From Thelonectria olida (lineage: Eukaryota; Ascomycota; Sordariomycetes; Hypocreales; Nectriaceae): DNA of 64,000 nt. The position numbers and the translations under genes were made by a program. The stretch lies in contig JAGPYM010000025.1 of the NCBI GenBank assembly GCA_020736575.1, positions 186,001-250,000 on the forward strand. Reading direction: 5' to 3'. This document shows, piece after piece, positions 53,508-64,000 of this stretch (positions are counted from its first letter, which is position 1; every line of letters starts with the position of its first letter). The notes below the pieces were generated by a model that was given only the letters and a program-made list of their open reading frames with translations, ran no database searches and was not told the DNA's origin.

Positions 53508-54422
53508 ATGTCTCAATCATCCATTAAGAACGTTCTGGTTGTTGGAGCAAGTGGCAACGTGGGCAGATCGACAATCAAAGCCCTGTTAGACGAGAGTTTT
53601 TCCGTCACAGGACTCACACGAGAGTCCTCCAAGGCTACTCTGCCGGCAAACGTGAGGCAGGTCAAGACAGATTACTCTGCAGCTTCTCTGCTTGCAGCCT
53701 TCAAAGGGCAAGATGCCGTTGTCAGCACCGTTTCGGGCATCGCCCCTGGCGAAGGTCTGTCCCTGCAGACGGCCATTATCGAGGCAGCCATTGAAGCGGG
53801 TGTGAAGGTGTTCGTCCCATCCGAATTTGGCATCGACACCTCGGATCACGCCGCAGCAACATACATTCCATTCGTCAAAGACAAGCTCGATACCGTCGAT
53901 TACCTCAAGACGCAACAAGATAAGATATCGTGGACAGCAGTCATCAGCGGAGGAATGTTTGACTGGGGTTTAAACATCCCAGGGTTTGGAGGAATTGACG
54001 TGGGTGCGCGTGCCGTCACAATCTTCGACGGCGGCGACATCCCCTATGAAACCACGACCCTGGATCAAGTCGGCAGGGCCATTGCGAAAAGCTTGAGGCA
54101 TTCAGAACTCACCAAGAACCAATACGTCTACGTCAATAGTTTCACGACCACGCAGAACGAGGTGGTGGGTGCTCTCGAGAGAGCCACTGGGGAAACATTC
54201 AAGGTGACGCAGGGAACTGTCGAAGGCTATTGGCAGGACGGGGCCGCACAGGTGAAGGATGGGCAGATAATGGGTGTTCTGGCCATGGTAGCCAGTGCCG
54301 TCTATGGAAAAGGAGGACTGGCGCACTTCTCGGTGACTCAGGGATTGTGGAATGAGAAATTGGGCTTGCCGCAAGAGGATTTGCATGCATTTGTCAAGAC
54401 CTACGTAGCCGGGAAGCAGTAG
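53508..54422 (+). CDS. NmrA-like / isoflavone-reductase-type NAD(P)-binding protein
   Basis: This is a single exon of 304 aa. NVLVVGASGNVGRSTIKALL is the Rossmann loop with the GASGNVG form of the atypical SDR (NmrA/PCBER) group. LTRESSK holds the Arg that prefers NADP. KVFVPSEFGID is the 'fvPSEFG' block typical of isoflavone and phenylcoumaran reductase relatives. Those enzymes reduce double bonds or benzylic ethers, while NmrA itself is a redox-sensing regulator. The conserved Lys of catalytic PCBERs may correspond to VKDKLD following the PSEFG region, so enzyme activity is possible. It shares a promoter region with the divergent metallo-beta-lactamase-fold gene. Confidence 0.9.
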   Translation: MSQSSIKNVLVVGASGNVGRSTIKALLDESFSVTGLTRESSKATLPANVRQVKTDYSAASLLAAFKGQDAVVSTVSGIAPGEGLSLQTAIIEAAIEAGVKVFVPSEFGIDTSDHAAATYIPFVKDKLDTVDYLKTQQDKISWTAVISGGMFDWGLNIPGFGGIDVGARAVTIFDGGDIPYETTTLDQVGRAIAKSLRHSELTKNQYVYVNSFTTTQNEVVGALERATGETFKVTQGTVEGYWQDGAAQVKDGQIMGVLAMVASAVYGKGGLAHFSVTQGLWNEKLGLPQEDLHAFVKTYVAGKQ

Positions 54423-54880
54423 CACCGACGTGCTTTGCAACTATTATAGTGCCCTAGATGTGATAATTTGAGTCCACAGCATTGGAACTGACTATAAGAT
54501 TGATAGGCCTAGAGTCTTGTGAGTGGTATTGGAGGTTAGACCACATATGAATGAGTTACCCTGCAGCAGCACGAATCTGAGCCACAACGTCAAATGGACC
54601 ATTTAATTCGACATTCACTATGCTGAGTTTATGGATAATCTGTCGAAAAAAGGCTGATCTAAAGTGACGGAATAATGAAGGCCCTCTACTTAGATGGATA
54701 ACGTGATTGCGACTCTTTCACTTGTTGTTGTGTCAACTTGATAGGTGTGGAAGATTGAGATTTAATAAAGCCTGCATTCATGTTCTATGCCCCTGCGGAT
54801 GTCTCCGGAAAAACGCATTGGAGGGAAATCTCTAGCATTTTGCCAATTCATACATTCCCGTCCATAGCACAGCTTCGCCT
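54423..54880. other. Intergenic between convergent genes
   Basis: This is A/T-rich 3' flank of about 460 nt with nothing recognised. Confidence 0.6.
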
Positions 54881-55330
54881 TTACACGCCGTATCTGAACT
54901 CCCGGACCTTCTTCTGATAGTAGTACGTCGCAAGACCACCAGCAGCACCGAGGGCCAACGGCACAGGTGCCCGAGCGCCGGTCTTGATAATTCGAGGAAC
55001 AGCGGAGCCAGTGAGGAGCAGACTGTTTCCGAGCGCAATCTCAGTTCCCCAGTCCTTGTTTTCCTTGATGAGATAGCCTAGACAGCTCAATTAGCTCGTC
55101 AAGTTCCGGTTTCTGCTTTCGAAAACATGACGGACTACATACCGGCATATGCATAGGAGACACCGAGGCCCACGCCCGCGATAAGAGAGGGCAGCGAGCG
55201 CGTGCGCACGTAGCCGAAGGTTCCGCCGGCAGCCACTGCATTAGAACGTATCAGCACTCGCAATCGTGCCAATTGGTTCATGGCGGTACTTACAAAGGCC
55301 GGCAAGAGTGAAGGAGGGATGCTCAGCCAT
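54881..55330 (-). CDS. TMEM14 family small membrane protein (UPF0136)
   Basis: Three short exons (55330-55294, 55235-55143, 55077-54881) give 108 aa: MAEHPSFTLAGL, then AAGGTFGYVRTRSLPSLIAGVG, then GYLIKENKDWGTEIALGNS and RAPVPLALGAAGGLATYYYQKK. This matches the TMEM14/UPF0136 pattern in size, four short hydrophobic helices, the 'GG..GY.r..S.pSLiaG' start and the 'P....l...g......y' end. Animal TMEM14C works in the mitochondrial inner membrane in haem synthesis; fungal roles are little known. Introns are 58 and 65 nt with GTAAGT and GTATGT donors. No single unspliced frame encodes the whole protein. Confidence 0.92.
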
Positions 55331-55735
55331 GATTTGGTGTGCTCGTGGCGATTTAGCGACAAGAAAGAAGACAGAGTGGAAAAGTTTTAAGGGATCATGG
55401 ATGCGAACGAATCCATGTCTCAATGCATCGTCACGGGTGAACCGCGGCTGATTAATCAACTCGGGCTTTTGCTCATTCTGCCAAGTATGACGCTACCTGA
55501 GTCTGCCCTGGGTATCGCAATAAATTCCTACATCTACACTCTAAATGGTATCAGCTATATCTACATAATCAGATCTACTCTAAGATAACAAATGAACAGG
55601 ATATTAATTAAGAAGCCAAGCCCATACCGCCCAGAAGTCCAGAACACCCAACTTTTATCCACCAAGCCGTTTTCCGTGCCTTTTCCAAACCCTTTTCCCG
55701 CTCCTGACAAAAATACCAGACGTAATAAACATGCA
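55331..55735. other. Intergenic, TMEM14 promoter
   Basis: This is about 400 nt between tandem minus-strand genes with no distinctive element. Confidence 0.55.
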
Positions 55736-56768
55736 TCAAATACGGTTTGTGAGAGCAATGCCCGGGGAGGCCGGTCGGTCAAGCTCCAAGCGCTTCATGG
55801 CAACCTGCAGTGCCGACGCCGACTTCATGGTCGTATCGCCGATCGAAGGGTGGCGTTTGTGTCGCCCGGTGACGCTCATCTTCCGTGGCCGCTTGTGCTC
55901 CTCGGGCTTCTTGTCAGAGCTTGAGATGGACGAGATGGAGGAGGAGCTCGAGTAAACAGATGAAGAGCTCATGTAGGAGGACGATCGTGACATGGAAGAC
56001 TGAGTGCTCGGCGTCGAAGCGGCGGGAGAGGTTGGCGTAGAAAAAGAGTCTGACAGCTCCGACAGAATTTCTTGAGGGGATCGTTGCTTGTCAGGGTGTT
56101 GTCCCAAGTGTCGCTGCCACCAGCTCTTGTCATGCTCCGGCATGGAGAACTCAACCACGTCGGCGAGAGCCTGCTCCACTCTGTCCATCTTGTCCTCATC
56201 CAGCTTCAGCGGGGAGTGCTCCGAGGCAAGTTCTAGGAGTGCAGCAGCGACGCGTGCCTCTCGCTGCTTGCTTGCCTCACACTCATGAAGGCCGCATGCG
56301 TCGAGGTTGAACACGATCAAGTCCTCGAGCGACAGGTAGGGCAGGTTGTCGTCGTCTTTCAATTGCTGTGCCGAGGTGGGAAAGTAAGGACAGAGCCAAT
56401 CGGGAACAAACTTGACCTCGATCTCCCAGCCCTTGGTATGGTGGTAAAAGACAGCTCCGGACCTCTCGACGAGGGGGCTCATGGGATGGCCCAAGATTTC
56501 CTTCTTCACGCGACCGGGCGATGAAGACTTGCTCACAATGAAGTCGATGCTCTGAAACCAGTGTTAGACTCGTGCTGGAGATGCCGTGGATGGATAGATA
56601 GTTTACCTTGGCTTGCTCGTACTTGGGCAAGTACTTGCGGACCGCCAAATCGCCAATTACTGCCAGTCGCGTGTGTTCCAAGCCACGGGTATTTCTGATC
56701 AGATGCACAATGTGGGAAGCCGCCTGCTCGAGGTGCGCAAAGCTTGGGGGTGGTGCCATGGCTCCCAT
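55736..56768 (-). CDS. Conserved fungal protein, nucleotidyltransferase-like N-terminus (uncertain)
   Basis: The exons are 56768-56607 and 56551-55736 (55-nt intron), giving 325 aa; an ATG at 56759 could also be used. Splicing joins KYLPKYEQAK to SIDFIVSKS. The pattern 'RLAVIGDLAVRKYL...SIDFIV' followed by basic and hydrophobic strands recalls minimal nucleotidyltransferase folds (helix, then a 'D.D' strand), but a clear GS..D.D active site is missing, so I do not assign activity. The C-terminal third is low complexity (SSMSRSSSYMSSSSVYSSSSS) and then basic (KKPEEHKRPRKMSVTGRHKR), resembling phosphorylation-rich regulatory tails. No signal peptide or TM segment is present. A TATATAA-like element lies at 56846-56854. 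Confidence 0.7.
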
Positions 56769-57866
56769 TGCTCGCTCGGCTGGAATGGACTGGAGATTGC
56801 TCGAAGTGATGGCTGAGCCAGCCTGCACACCCGAATGCAGGCGCTCTTATATATCGACGTGCCTCTGTGGCCCGAACAGAAGCAAAGAATGAAAAGGATT
56901 TCTTCAGGTATGAAACCCTCGCAGTCTTCGTAAACAATATTGACACCTGAATGTGCCCAACCGAGGAAATCGACCCCGGATACAGGGGTTGCGACCAATA
57001 ACGGCGTGCCGGTGCCTGGTGTAATCTTAGAGCTCAAGGCATAATCCCAGTCATCTTCAATGCCCGAGGGACTGGGACTGTTGGGTTCCGAGGAGATAAA
57101 GGAAGACAGGTGCAAAAAAAGCAAAATACGTCACTGAAAGCTCGGGGCAAGCTCCTTGACTCAAATTTTTTCCCATCTTTCCGGCCTGCCATGCCAACAT
57201 GTATGGGCGCTCGCTCATAAATTGTCCAAAGATCGACATGCTGCCTCTTAGACATGATACCCAGCTTGGCCAGGGATGCTTGGAAGAGAGTGTCGTGCTT
57301 CCAAGGCATGTTTCAGTGCTCCTCCCGTCAGCTTAAAATTATCTTGTCCACAACAGAGACCCAACACGAGAGCAAAATGCTTGGGTATTATCACAATTGG
57401 AAGGAAACCGGCGATTCCCGGCTTGAAGAAGATTGCCACAGCTCGGAACGAAAACACTGCCCTGCCACCAACGGGCGAACTCGCACTCCCATCTGTTCAG
57501 CGGACAATGGCCCAAAAAGGACAAAGACGGGACATGACAATGGACGACTTCTAGAATTCTTATTAATCGTGCAGAGTGCGTCTGAGATTGTGGGATTTGT
57601 TAGCGACGATCTCTAGCTGCCCCCCTGAACGGACCCGAGCCTGGGGTAAAGATGCAGCTGGTGGAGAGAGCTCCATGTTTATTTGTTGCAACCAATTATA
57701 TAGCATTAAAGCGACGCGTCGAGGGAAGACGCGTGTGCTTGGGACCAGCTCACCTACGTCATTGTGTGAGCACGAACGCTTTAGGTATCCCTTGCATTCC
57801 ATCTTTGTGGGGTTCGAGCTTCGTCTCTAACAAAATACTATCAATACAGCCCAGAATCCGTCAAAT
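56769..57866. other. Intergenic, divergent promoter region
   Basis: This is about 1.1 kb between two divergent genes, with one TATA element at 56846-56854. Minus-strand frames around 57.0-57.3 kb show no domain. Confidence 0.55.
56846..56854 (-). promoter_or_regulatory. TATA box of the gene at 55736-56768
   Basis: ATATATAAG on the minus strand lies about 80 nt before the ATG at 56768. Confidence 0.5.
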
Positions 57867-59441
57867 ATGCCACCCAAAAAGTCAACCAGAGCAGGACAGG
57901 AAGCGGCCCCTCGACGAGGCCGACCCCTCCTCCAACCAGGCCCAATCTGCGGCCAAGAGGTCCGCTCCAAGTGCTGCAGAGGCAGCGCACGAAGCTTCGA
58001 ATGCGCAGGCCTCGGGTGGTCATCCGGCCCAGTCTTCGACTCCAGTCCAGCGCCGCATCTCGCGGGGTCCCAACGGTGAAACACTTATTCCCCGAGTAAT
58101 GCCACAAGAATGCCACAAAGAGATCCCCAAGATTCCAATCCCGTCCTCATGGATTTTCGCCATTGATGCCACCCCTGACTGTTCCATGACACTCGAGAGT
58201 AGGGAATGGTGGGAGGACTACGGGCCATGGCTGGAGGCCAACAAGAGCAAGTTGAAGCTCAGCGCTAAGAACTGGAATAGAAAGGAGATTGCAATGAAGA
58301 AGGAATGGAAGCTCAAGAAAGACGAAGGGAATGACCACTGGGACTTTGTCTGCCTTCCTGAACCTCGCTACCGAGATGACGACAAAGAGGATGAAGACGA
58401 AACCGAAGAAGAAGAGGAGGAAAATGAGGATGAAAATGGCAATGAGGGCGAGAACGAGTCGGGTGAAGCCCCCAAGACGAAAAAGAACCCTGCCGGCAAG
58501 CTCGCCTCTGCCTACCCTGACCACATTTCAACCATCTCCATGCTTGGAAGAGACCGTGCCTCATGGTGGCAGCTTGAATCTCTCAAGCGTGATCAGGACG
58601 ATTTTCTCATGCACATCTATAACGACTTTACCAACTACGGTCGTCTTGAAGTGATCGAAAACATTGTGTGTTGCCCTCGTTGCTCACCTCTTGACGCATT
58701 CTCATCGCATTATACAGTTCTTGCACTTTGAGAAGATCCTCAAGGATAAGAACGTGAGCCACCACGAGGTCTGGGCCTCGTACGAGGGTTTTGTCGCCAC
58801 TATTCAAAGCGGCCTCCTTGGTTTCGCAAGCAAGTTGCCTGCATGACGCTCCTCGTATAGACTGTTGGCTGACGGACTACAAAAGTGTGCGATGACTCTA
58901 ACAAATGCGCCGCCATTATCGAGCTCATTGGCTTTCTGACCATCATTGTTCTAGATTTCCTAAAGAAGAGGGGTGTTCTGTCACCTGACTCGGATATTCC
59001 CAACTTTGGCTTCACCCTTGCCTCAATCATTCAATGGGTTTGGCTATTGACTTCGGATTTCACGGAGTGGCGGCCCAAAGCCACCTGGGTCTACCGCGTG
59101 ATGGACATGGCCGAGGAGGCCGGCATCACTTTGCGTGATCCCGGTAAATGGGACGAGCTGGTTGAGAAGATCAATGCGAACAAGCCTGCGAGCAAATCGC
59201 TGAACAAGTGGAAGCCTGTTTCGTGGACTACCAAGGTAAGCTTAATTGGCTGCTTCTGCTTGGTCTAATTATGATGAATTCCAGATACATCATATGCTGA
59301 CGAGTCCTGTAGCTCAGGACCTTCAAATCAAATCACGGCCAATCCGTCTTTGGTCGTGGTCCAGTAGGTGGCATTGGAGGTGATTACTATGATATTACCA
59401 AGATGTCGGCCGAGGAGAGAAAGGAGCGCTCGTACGCCTAG
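57867..59441 (+). CDS. Uncharacterised fungal protein with acidic linker
   Basis: Exons are about 57867-58665, 58718-58829, 58886-59235 and 59313-59441, about 460 aa. The likely start MPPKK (ATG at 57867) is one base out of frame with the rest (KRPLDEADPSSNQ onward). One A fewer in the run at 57874-57878 would read MPPKSQPEQDRKRPLDEADP and repair it. Blocks include SREWWEDYGPWLEANKSKLK, WDFVCLPEPRYR, an acidic stretch (EDETEEEEEENEDENG), MLGRDRASWWQLESLKRDQD, CAAIIELIGFLTIIVLDFLK and FGRGPVGGIGGDYYDITKM. Intron 2 (58830-58885) seems to use GC-AG (GCAAGT). No known domain was recognised. The KRP-rich, acidic, Trp-rich character could suit a nuclear or nucleic-acid-associated protein; this is a guess. 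Confidence 0.7.
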
Positions 59442-60690
59442 TTGTCCGGCGTAAGACGGTTAGGCTCGATTCTAACTAAGCACTGCCCAAAGAGGATGGA
59501 GTCAGGGGATACTGTATCCATGCTTGGGAACTTCAAGTCGTGCTCACACTTCATCTTCTTCGTGTATTAATAGCCGCATCCAAGTATTGAGTACTGGGTA
59601 TGCTTTGGCTCGATTCCCTATCGCCCGCTTTCCACTCATCTACCGACTCCAAGGTATCTTCACAGGTGATAACTCTTCTTAGAAGACGGTGAACATCGCA
59701 TGTAATGAATTAACATGACTCTTTCCTCTCTATTGACTAAGATGTTCGCTCCGGGCGAGTTGCTGGCATGCGCAAGGGCGACTCTTCCCTCTCGATATGT
59801 CTCCAACAAGTGGCTGGAGGCGTGTTGAGTGAGGCTACCATCTCTCTAATGGTACTCTATCAGAATATAATCGCGCCTAGATCTCCTCTCGGACACCAGG
59901 ATACTACTTCGTCCTTTCTCAAATCAAGGAAGAGCGAACGTTATAGACCATCCAGGGACCAAAATGGGGCCAATTACTAGCAGGCATCCACTCAAAGAGC
60001 GGATAGATATTTGCAGATTACGGTGCAATCTAAACTGGCTGCGAGTCTTGCCGAAAAGACCGACACTCTATTTCTAACTCAAATCTCAACGTCACCTCTG
60101 GCCGCTTTGATGCGATAATCCGGCATGAGCCGATCCCTGGTCGTCTACAGACATCTCTAATCTAACGACTTTGGCAGAACCAATTGCGTCATTTCCGTGT
60201 CTCTCCCAAAAAGAATGCGCCCTTGACATGTATGAGGTGACATCGAGACAAAAGTCCTATCGGTGAATCATAATAGTGGAGGAATATAGCCGAACTGGCT
60301 ACCTCCTATGGCATGATAGACTCGCGTAGCAAAGTCATGTATAATCGAATGAGGGGCCGAATACGACAAGATTGAAGCCAACAACGCTTTGGGCAGGCCG
60401 TTAACGTGGAGCGGCTTGGCATACGACCTTGGCACATAGAGTAAGCATAAATTCACATTTACCTTCCCGATTTAATGCTTGATCATCGCAAATGCTACAC
60501 GGCTCCAATGACGCTGATGCAAGACTGGTGATGATCCACTTGCCAAGGACTCCGGAGGCATTGCGTGATGATACACAAGCTCGGTTTATATATATATCAG
60601 CATGCACCGGTTTACATGACTTTGGCCATCTGCGGGTGATTGACCTCGGAATAAGCTCAGGCTGCCTCGATCTACCATCACCACGGAATC
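59442..60690. other. Intergenic with TATA box
   Basis: About 1.25 kb without a gene; the TA-rich TATA element of the aminopeptidase gene is at 60587-60597. Confidence 0.6.
60587..60597 (+). promoter_or_regulatory. TATA box of the aminopeptidase gene
   Basis: A TATATATATAT run begins 104 nt before the ATG at 60691. Confidence 0.55.
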
Positions 60691-62221
60691 ATGAAGTTGT
60701 CAACATCCACCGCACTCTGTGCACTCCTGCTGCCGTTTGCGGCCGCTGGCAGAGACAAGAGACCTCCCGTAAAGTCCCACCAGCTGCAAAAACACATTAC
60801 AGAGAAAGGGTAATTCACTGCGGCGTTCGCATTTCTTCAAGCCAACTAATTTGAACTGCAGGTTGATGAGAAACCTCCACAAGCTCAATGACATTGCATA
60901 TGCCAATGGGGGCAACCGTGCCTTTGGTCTACCCGGGTACGACGCCTCGGTCGATTTCATCTACCGTGAAGTCTCCAAACTCAAAGGCTTCACTTCTTGG
61001 AAACAAGACTTCCCGGCGCTCTTCACCAAGACCACCGCGGCCGAGGTCACCGTTGATGGAGTGACATTTCGCACCGTCGCACTCACCTATACTCCTAGCA
61101 CTAGCGAGGAAGGTCTCACTGGACAGCTCGTTCACGGTCCTGAAGGGGAGGCTGGGTGCTCTGTTGCGAACTACGAGGGAATCGACGTCAAGGATAAAAT
61201 TGTCCTCGTTGAGCGTGGTCGATGCCCCGATGGCACCACCTTTGCCGGCAAACTAAAGCCCGCCGCAGCCGCTGGCGCTGCAGCCGTTGTCCTTTATAAC
61301 TCGGATCCTGCGAAACTTACAGCTGGTTCGCTGTCGGCTCCGAACCCGGAAGAATATGTTCCCGCCGCTCTCATTGACCAAGAGCCAGGTCAGGCATTGA
61401 AGGCGCGTCTTGACGCGGGAGAGGACGTCGAGGTATTTGTCAAGATCATCCAGCTGATTGAGGAGCGCATCACCCAGAATGTCATCACCGAGACCAAGGG
61501 TGGCGATGGTAGTAATCTCATTACTCTCGGAGCGCACCTTGATTCAGTCCAAGCTGGACCCGGCATCAATGATGACGGCTCCGGGACCAGCCTTATCCTC
61601 GAGCTTGCCAAAGCTCTTCAGAACTACTCTACCAAGCTCAAGGTCCGATTTGCTTGGTGGGGGGCTGAGGAGAACGGTCTCTGGGGCTCTCGTTACTATG
61701 TCAACAACTTGAGCACTGACGAAATTGAGGACCTCTTGGTGTATCTGAACTTTGATATGGTGTCTCGGGGCTTCTATGGCGTTTTCGACGGGACCGGCGA
61801 AAAGATTGGCCCTGGCGGCCCTCCGGGGTCCGACGTTATTGAAGATCTCTTTGTTGAACACTTTACGTCTAAGGGTATTGAGGTCACGCCCGTCGGGCTC
61901 ACCGGCGGCACCGACTATGTGCCGTTTCTCGACATCATCAAAAAGCCCGTAGGAGGTCTGTTCACAGGCACCGGCGCTGAGCAGGACGCTTGTTACCACC
62001 AGGCGTGCGACAACATCACCAATCCCGTCGCCAAGACTATCACCAACAACGCCAAGGCAGCAGCCCATGTCCTGAGCGTGCTTTCTATTAATGGCGCCAA
62101 GTTGATTCCGAAGACACCTGCCAACTCTACCGTTATCAAGCGAGTTATTGACCCGGTAACGTTGTTTGAGCGGGATGTGGTTCCCGGCCTCAGCAAGCCT
62201 TGTGACCACGATCTTATTTAA
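60691..62221 (+). CDS. Secreted aminopeptidase, M28 with PA domain (aminopeptidase Y type)
   Basis: The exons are 60691-60809 and 60862-62221 (52-nt intron, GTAATT...CTGCAG), giving 492 aa. The first exon encodes a signal peptide (MKLSTSTALCALLLPFAAAG) and a short propeptide that reads into KGLMRNLHKLNDIAYANGG. A PA (protease-associated) insert runs from about EGLTGQLVHGPEG to DPAKLTAG. The two-zinc M28 site is complete: His/Asp in LGAHLDSVQAGPGINDDGSG, Glu in AWWGAEENGLWGS, Asp in YLNFDMVSRG and the last His in ACYHQACD. These enzymes remove N-terminal residues, often Leu or Lys, in vacuole or medium. C-terminal KPCDHDLI completes the protein. Confidence 0.96.
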
Positions 62222-63489
62222 AGATGGGTCTTTGGAGTAGGAGTTGTCGAGAGGTGCCCGTATATTAGGCCCAATGAATTGGTAGTTAAGCACTCACACG
62301 AAGAAATGAAAGGTCGATATTACGTGCTTATACATCTATTAAAAATTTCCCTCGGTTACAGAACTGTTCGTTCCTTCACATGACATACAGGTTCACATTT
62401 TAGCTACGACAAGAAATCACAAACTCTCATTGGGATGATACCAAGAGGGACCTGGCACAGACGAAGTAATCAAGAGAAGAGAATGTGACCTGGATCTTCC
62501 TTCACCTCGGAAGGGAAGAGAGGTATCTGTATTCTCCCCTCAGCGCAGAATCTTCATAGTAAAAGCTGCTCCGGCTGATGACCACGTCAACCCACACAAT
62601 CTATCTCGTAGACTGGTCAAAAATCGTGGGAATCCCTTCACGTTTTGCGGGGTACCCCACGCCTTGCTCACGCCCAACACGGGGTAATTTGGATCCAGAT
62701 CATCTTGATTGATCCGACATGGGCCCCACATGCCGATGCATGAGTAGAGATGGCACCAGGTTCCCCTCAATGAGAGGCTGGGGAACCGTCTGTGGTCTGT
62801 ATGCCGATGTGGACAGGGTTGGCTGGTCCCTATGATATGATGGCCCAATGCCGAGGACGCACAGATGATATCGAGGGTTGAGACGGATGGTGAGGGTTGT
62901 GTCGTGGGCGAGTGGCGTCGTGAGGAACAGTCACGGTGGTGGTTGCGGGAAGACCATCGTTCCTCGACCGACACATTCACTCAAGAGGCTTCCATTCACT
63001 CTGATATCATTGTTTCTCGCAGACTCACTTGAAAACGCACCTCTCCCTCGAGTCTCGGCCACCCACATCATCACGAGCACCCCCATCCGTCCCTCTACCC
63101 CAGACGGCTCTCCTCTCTCGACCCGAACTCGGGTATCTCGCTCTCCACACTCTGGGGTAGTCACAGGCTTGCCATCTCTCCAATCCCCTGTCAACAACCC
63201 TTGCCTTTGATACCATTGTCGTGTCGGGCGCCCGGTATGTGGGGAAGCGCAGTCTAGCTCGACTTCAACGCGAATTGGCGTCTCCTCTCCACTTCCCGCG
63301 ACGCTTCTAACCGCCTGTCACATCTCAGCCATCGGCTTGTGGTCCGCTGCGAATGCACTCAAGTCCACGTCCCGCCAGAACCATGTCGACCTCGATTTCA
63401 GCTATAAAGGAGCGTTGAGTACGCGGACATGTCATTGCTTCCACGTGTCAGAACAGCCGCAGCTTCGCTCTTCTTTGGATGCAACAACC
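62222..63489. other. Intergenic, about 1.3 kb
   Basis: This is 3' flank of the aminopeptidase and promoter of the MFS gene. C/T-rich leader-like sequence covers 62990-63200. TATAAAG is at 63403-63409. No gene was seen. Confidence 0.6.
63403..63409 (+). promoter_or_regulatory. TATA box of the MFS gene at the right edge
   Basis: TATAAAG lies 87 nt before the ATG at 63490. Confidence 0.5.
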
Positions 63490-64000
63490 ATGACTGCGAC
63501 GACGACAGCGACAGCGACTAAGTCCGATGGCCCTCCGCCGGGCACGGGCGTGTCTACCTTGGGACACGTTCGTCTTCGAGATGAGGCCACCAACGAGATT
63601 ATTCTCATCCCGTCGCCCTCCGACGACCCCAAGGATCCCCTCAATTGGCAAGCAGCGTGTCTCTCCTGAAATATGAAAGCGACTAACAGATAGAATCAAC
63701 TCTCAGGCCGAGACCCTTCAAGCTGTACACCGCCGTCGCTGTATGCTTCGCCATGATTCTCTGCAACTTCCTGGCTGCCGGACCGACCCTCGCAATCCTC
63801 GAAACCGCCCAGGACTTCTTCCCCGACTGGCAGCAGACCGGCATGGCTGGCCCTATTGCCAAGACGGCCTACTTCTTCAACTGCACTGCCCTGTTCCAGG
63901 GTCTGGGAAATCTCGTCTGGATGCCCCTGATCAACAAGTACGGCCGTCGTGCGGTCTACGTAGTCGCGTTTTCCATGTATCTCATTACCGCTGTTTGGTG
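63490..64000 (+). CDS. MFS transporter (DHA1-like), 5' part only
   Basis: Exon 1 is 63490-63656 and exon 2 starts at 63707 and runs off the window. The ATG at 63490 (MTATTTATATKSDG) follows a TATA box and leads into a cytosolic N-terminus with VRLRDEATNEIILIPSPSDDPKDPLNW, the usual fungal drug:H+ antiporter lead-in ('L.P.PSDDP.DPLNW'). The 50-nt intron (GTGTCT...TCTCAG) joins QAA to PRPFKLYTAVAVCFAMILCN. Helix 1 (AVCFAMILCNFLAAGP) and helix 2 (AKTAYFFNCTALFQGLGNLVW) follow, with motif-A-like MPLINKYGRRAVYVVAF. The substrate cannot be guessed from the visible third. Confidence 0.88.

Noticed and set aside
61544..62293. 249-codon minus-strand frame over the aminopeptidase
   Set aside because: It is antisense to the conserved M28 zinc motifs and has no independent features.
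1..64000. tRNA genes, rRNA, CRISPR arrays
   Set aside because: By eye I found no paired A-box/B-box sequences with a foldable cloverleaf, no rRNA-like blocks and no regularly spaced repeats. A tRNAscan run would settle the tRNA question.

Overview
The window is nuclear DNA of a filamentous ascomycete. Evidence: many 45-90 nt GT-AG introns with CTAAC-like branch points, TATA boxes about 60-140 nt before starts, and fungal families such as Pth11-type receptors, an Egh16-like secreted protein, aspergillopepsin, Dal5-type MFS, DUF7053 and ANK/kinase proteins. The overall flavour resembles Hypocreales (an inference). About 33 genes are supported, two of them cut by the window edges. No rRNA, convincing tRNA, CRISPR array, PKS/NRPS core gene or intact transposon was seen.

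Layout. 1-10 kb: an unidentified 3' fragment; a Cdc123/D123-like ATP-grasp gene with a frame break; a PL3 pectate lyase with an extra Cys-rich N-terminus; an AIF2-like flavoprotein; a stand-alone PNP/UDP nucleoside phosphorylase domain; a decamer tandem repeat; and an SDR. 10-24.3 kb: a telomere-like degenerate repeat, a 7-TM Pth11-like protein, a cPLA2-like phospholipase convergent with a kinase-ankyrin-ZZ protein, an alpha/beta hydrolase and a secreted FAD oxidase. 25.9-38 kb: a SMYD-like SET protein, an Egh16-like protein, an aspergillopepsin, an APH-like protein, a DUF7053 protein, a decaying membrane-protein gene and an SDR. 40-49.4 kb: a Cys-rich GPI-type surface protein, a second SDR of the 9-kb type, a divergent kinase, a Dal5-like MFS transporter and an AttH/CrtC (Diels-Alderase-like) protein. 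50.6-64 kb: an F-box-like/DUF7730-type protein, a metallo-beta-lactamase fold enzyme, an NmrA-like reductase, TMEM14, two unknown conserved proteins, an M28/PA aminopeptidase and the 5' part of another MFS transporter.

The window reads as an accessory-rich chromosomal region: secreted hydrolases (pectate lyase, aspartyl protease, aminopeptidase), surface and receptor proteins, redox enzymes and transporters, with long intergenic stretches of 1-2.4 kb. No single pathway is evident. Two themes merit attention. One is a scatter of domains that also occur in fungal NLR-type recognition proteins (PNP phosphorylase, phospholipase, kinase/ankyrin). The other is several genes with frame breaks: the D123-like gene, the cPLA2 N-terminus, the membrane gene at 35.4-36.9 kb and the gene at 57.9 kb. 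Two introns appear to use GC-AG boundaries.

Exon boundaries were worked out by hand from reading frame, GT/GC-AG sites and family conservation; none was tested against transcripts or databases.
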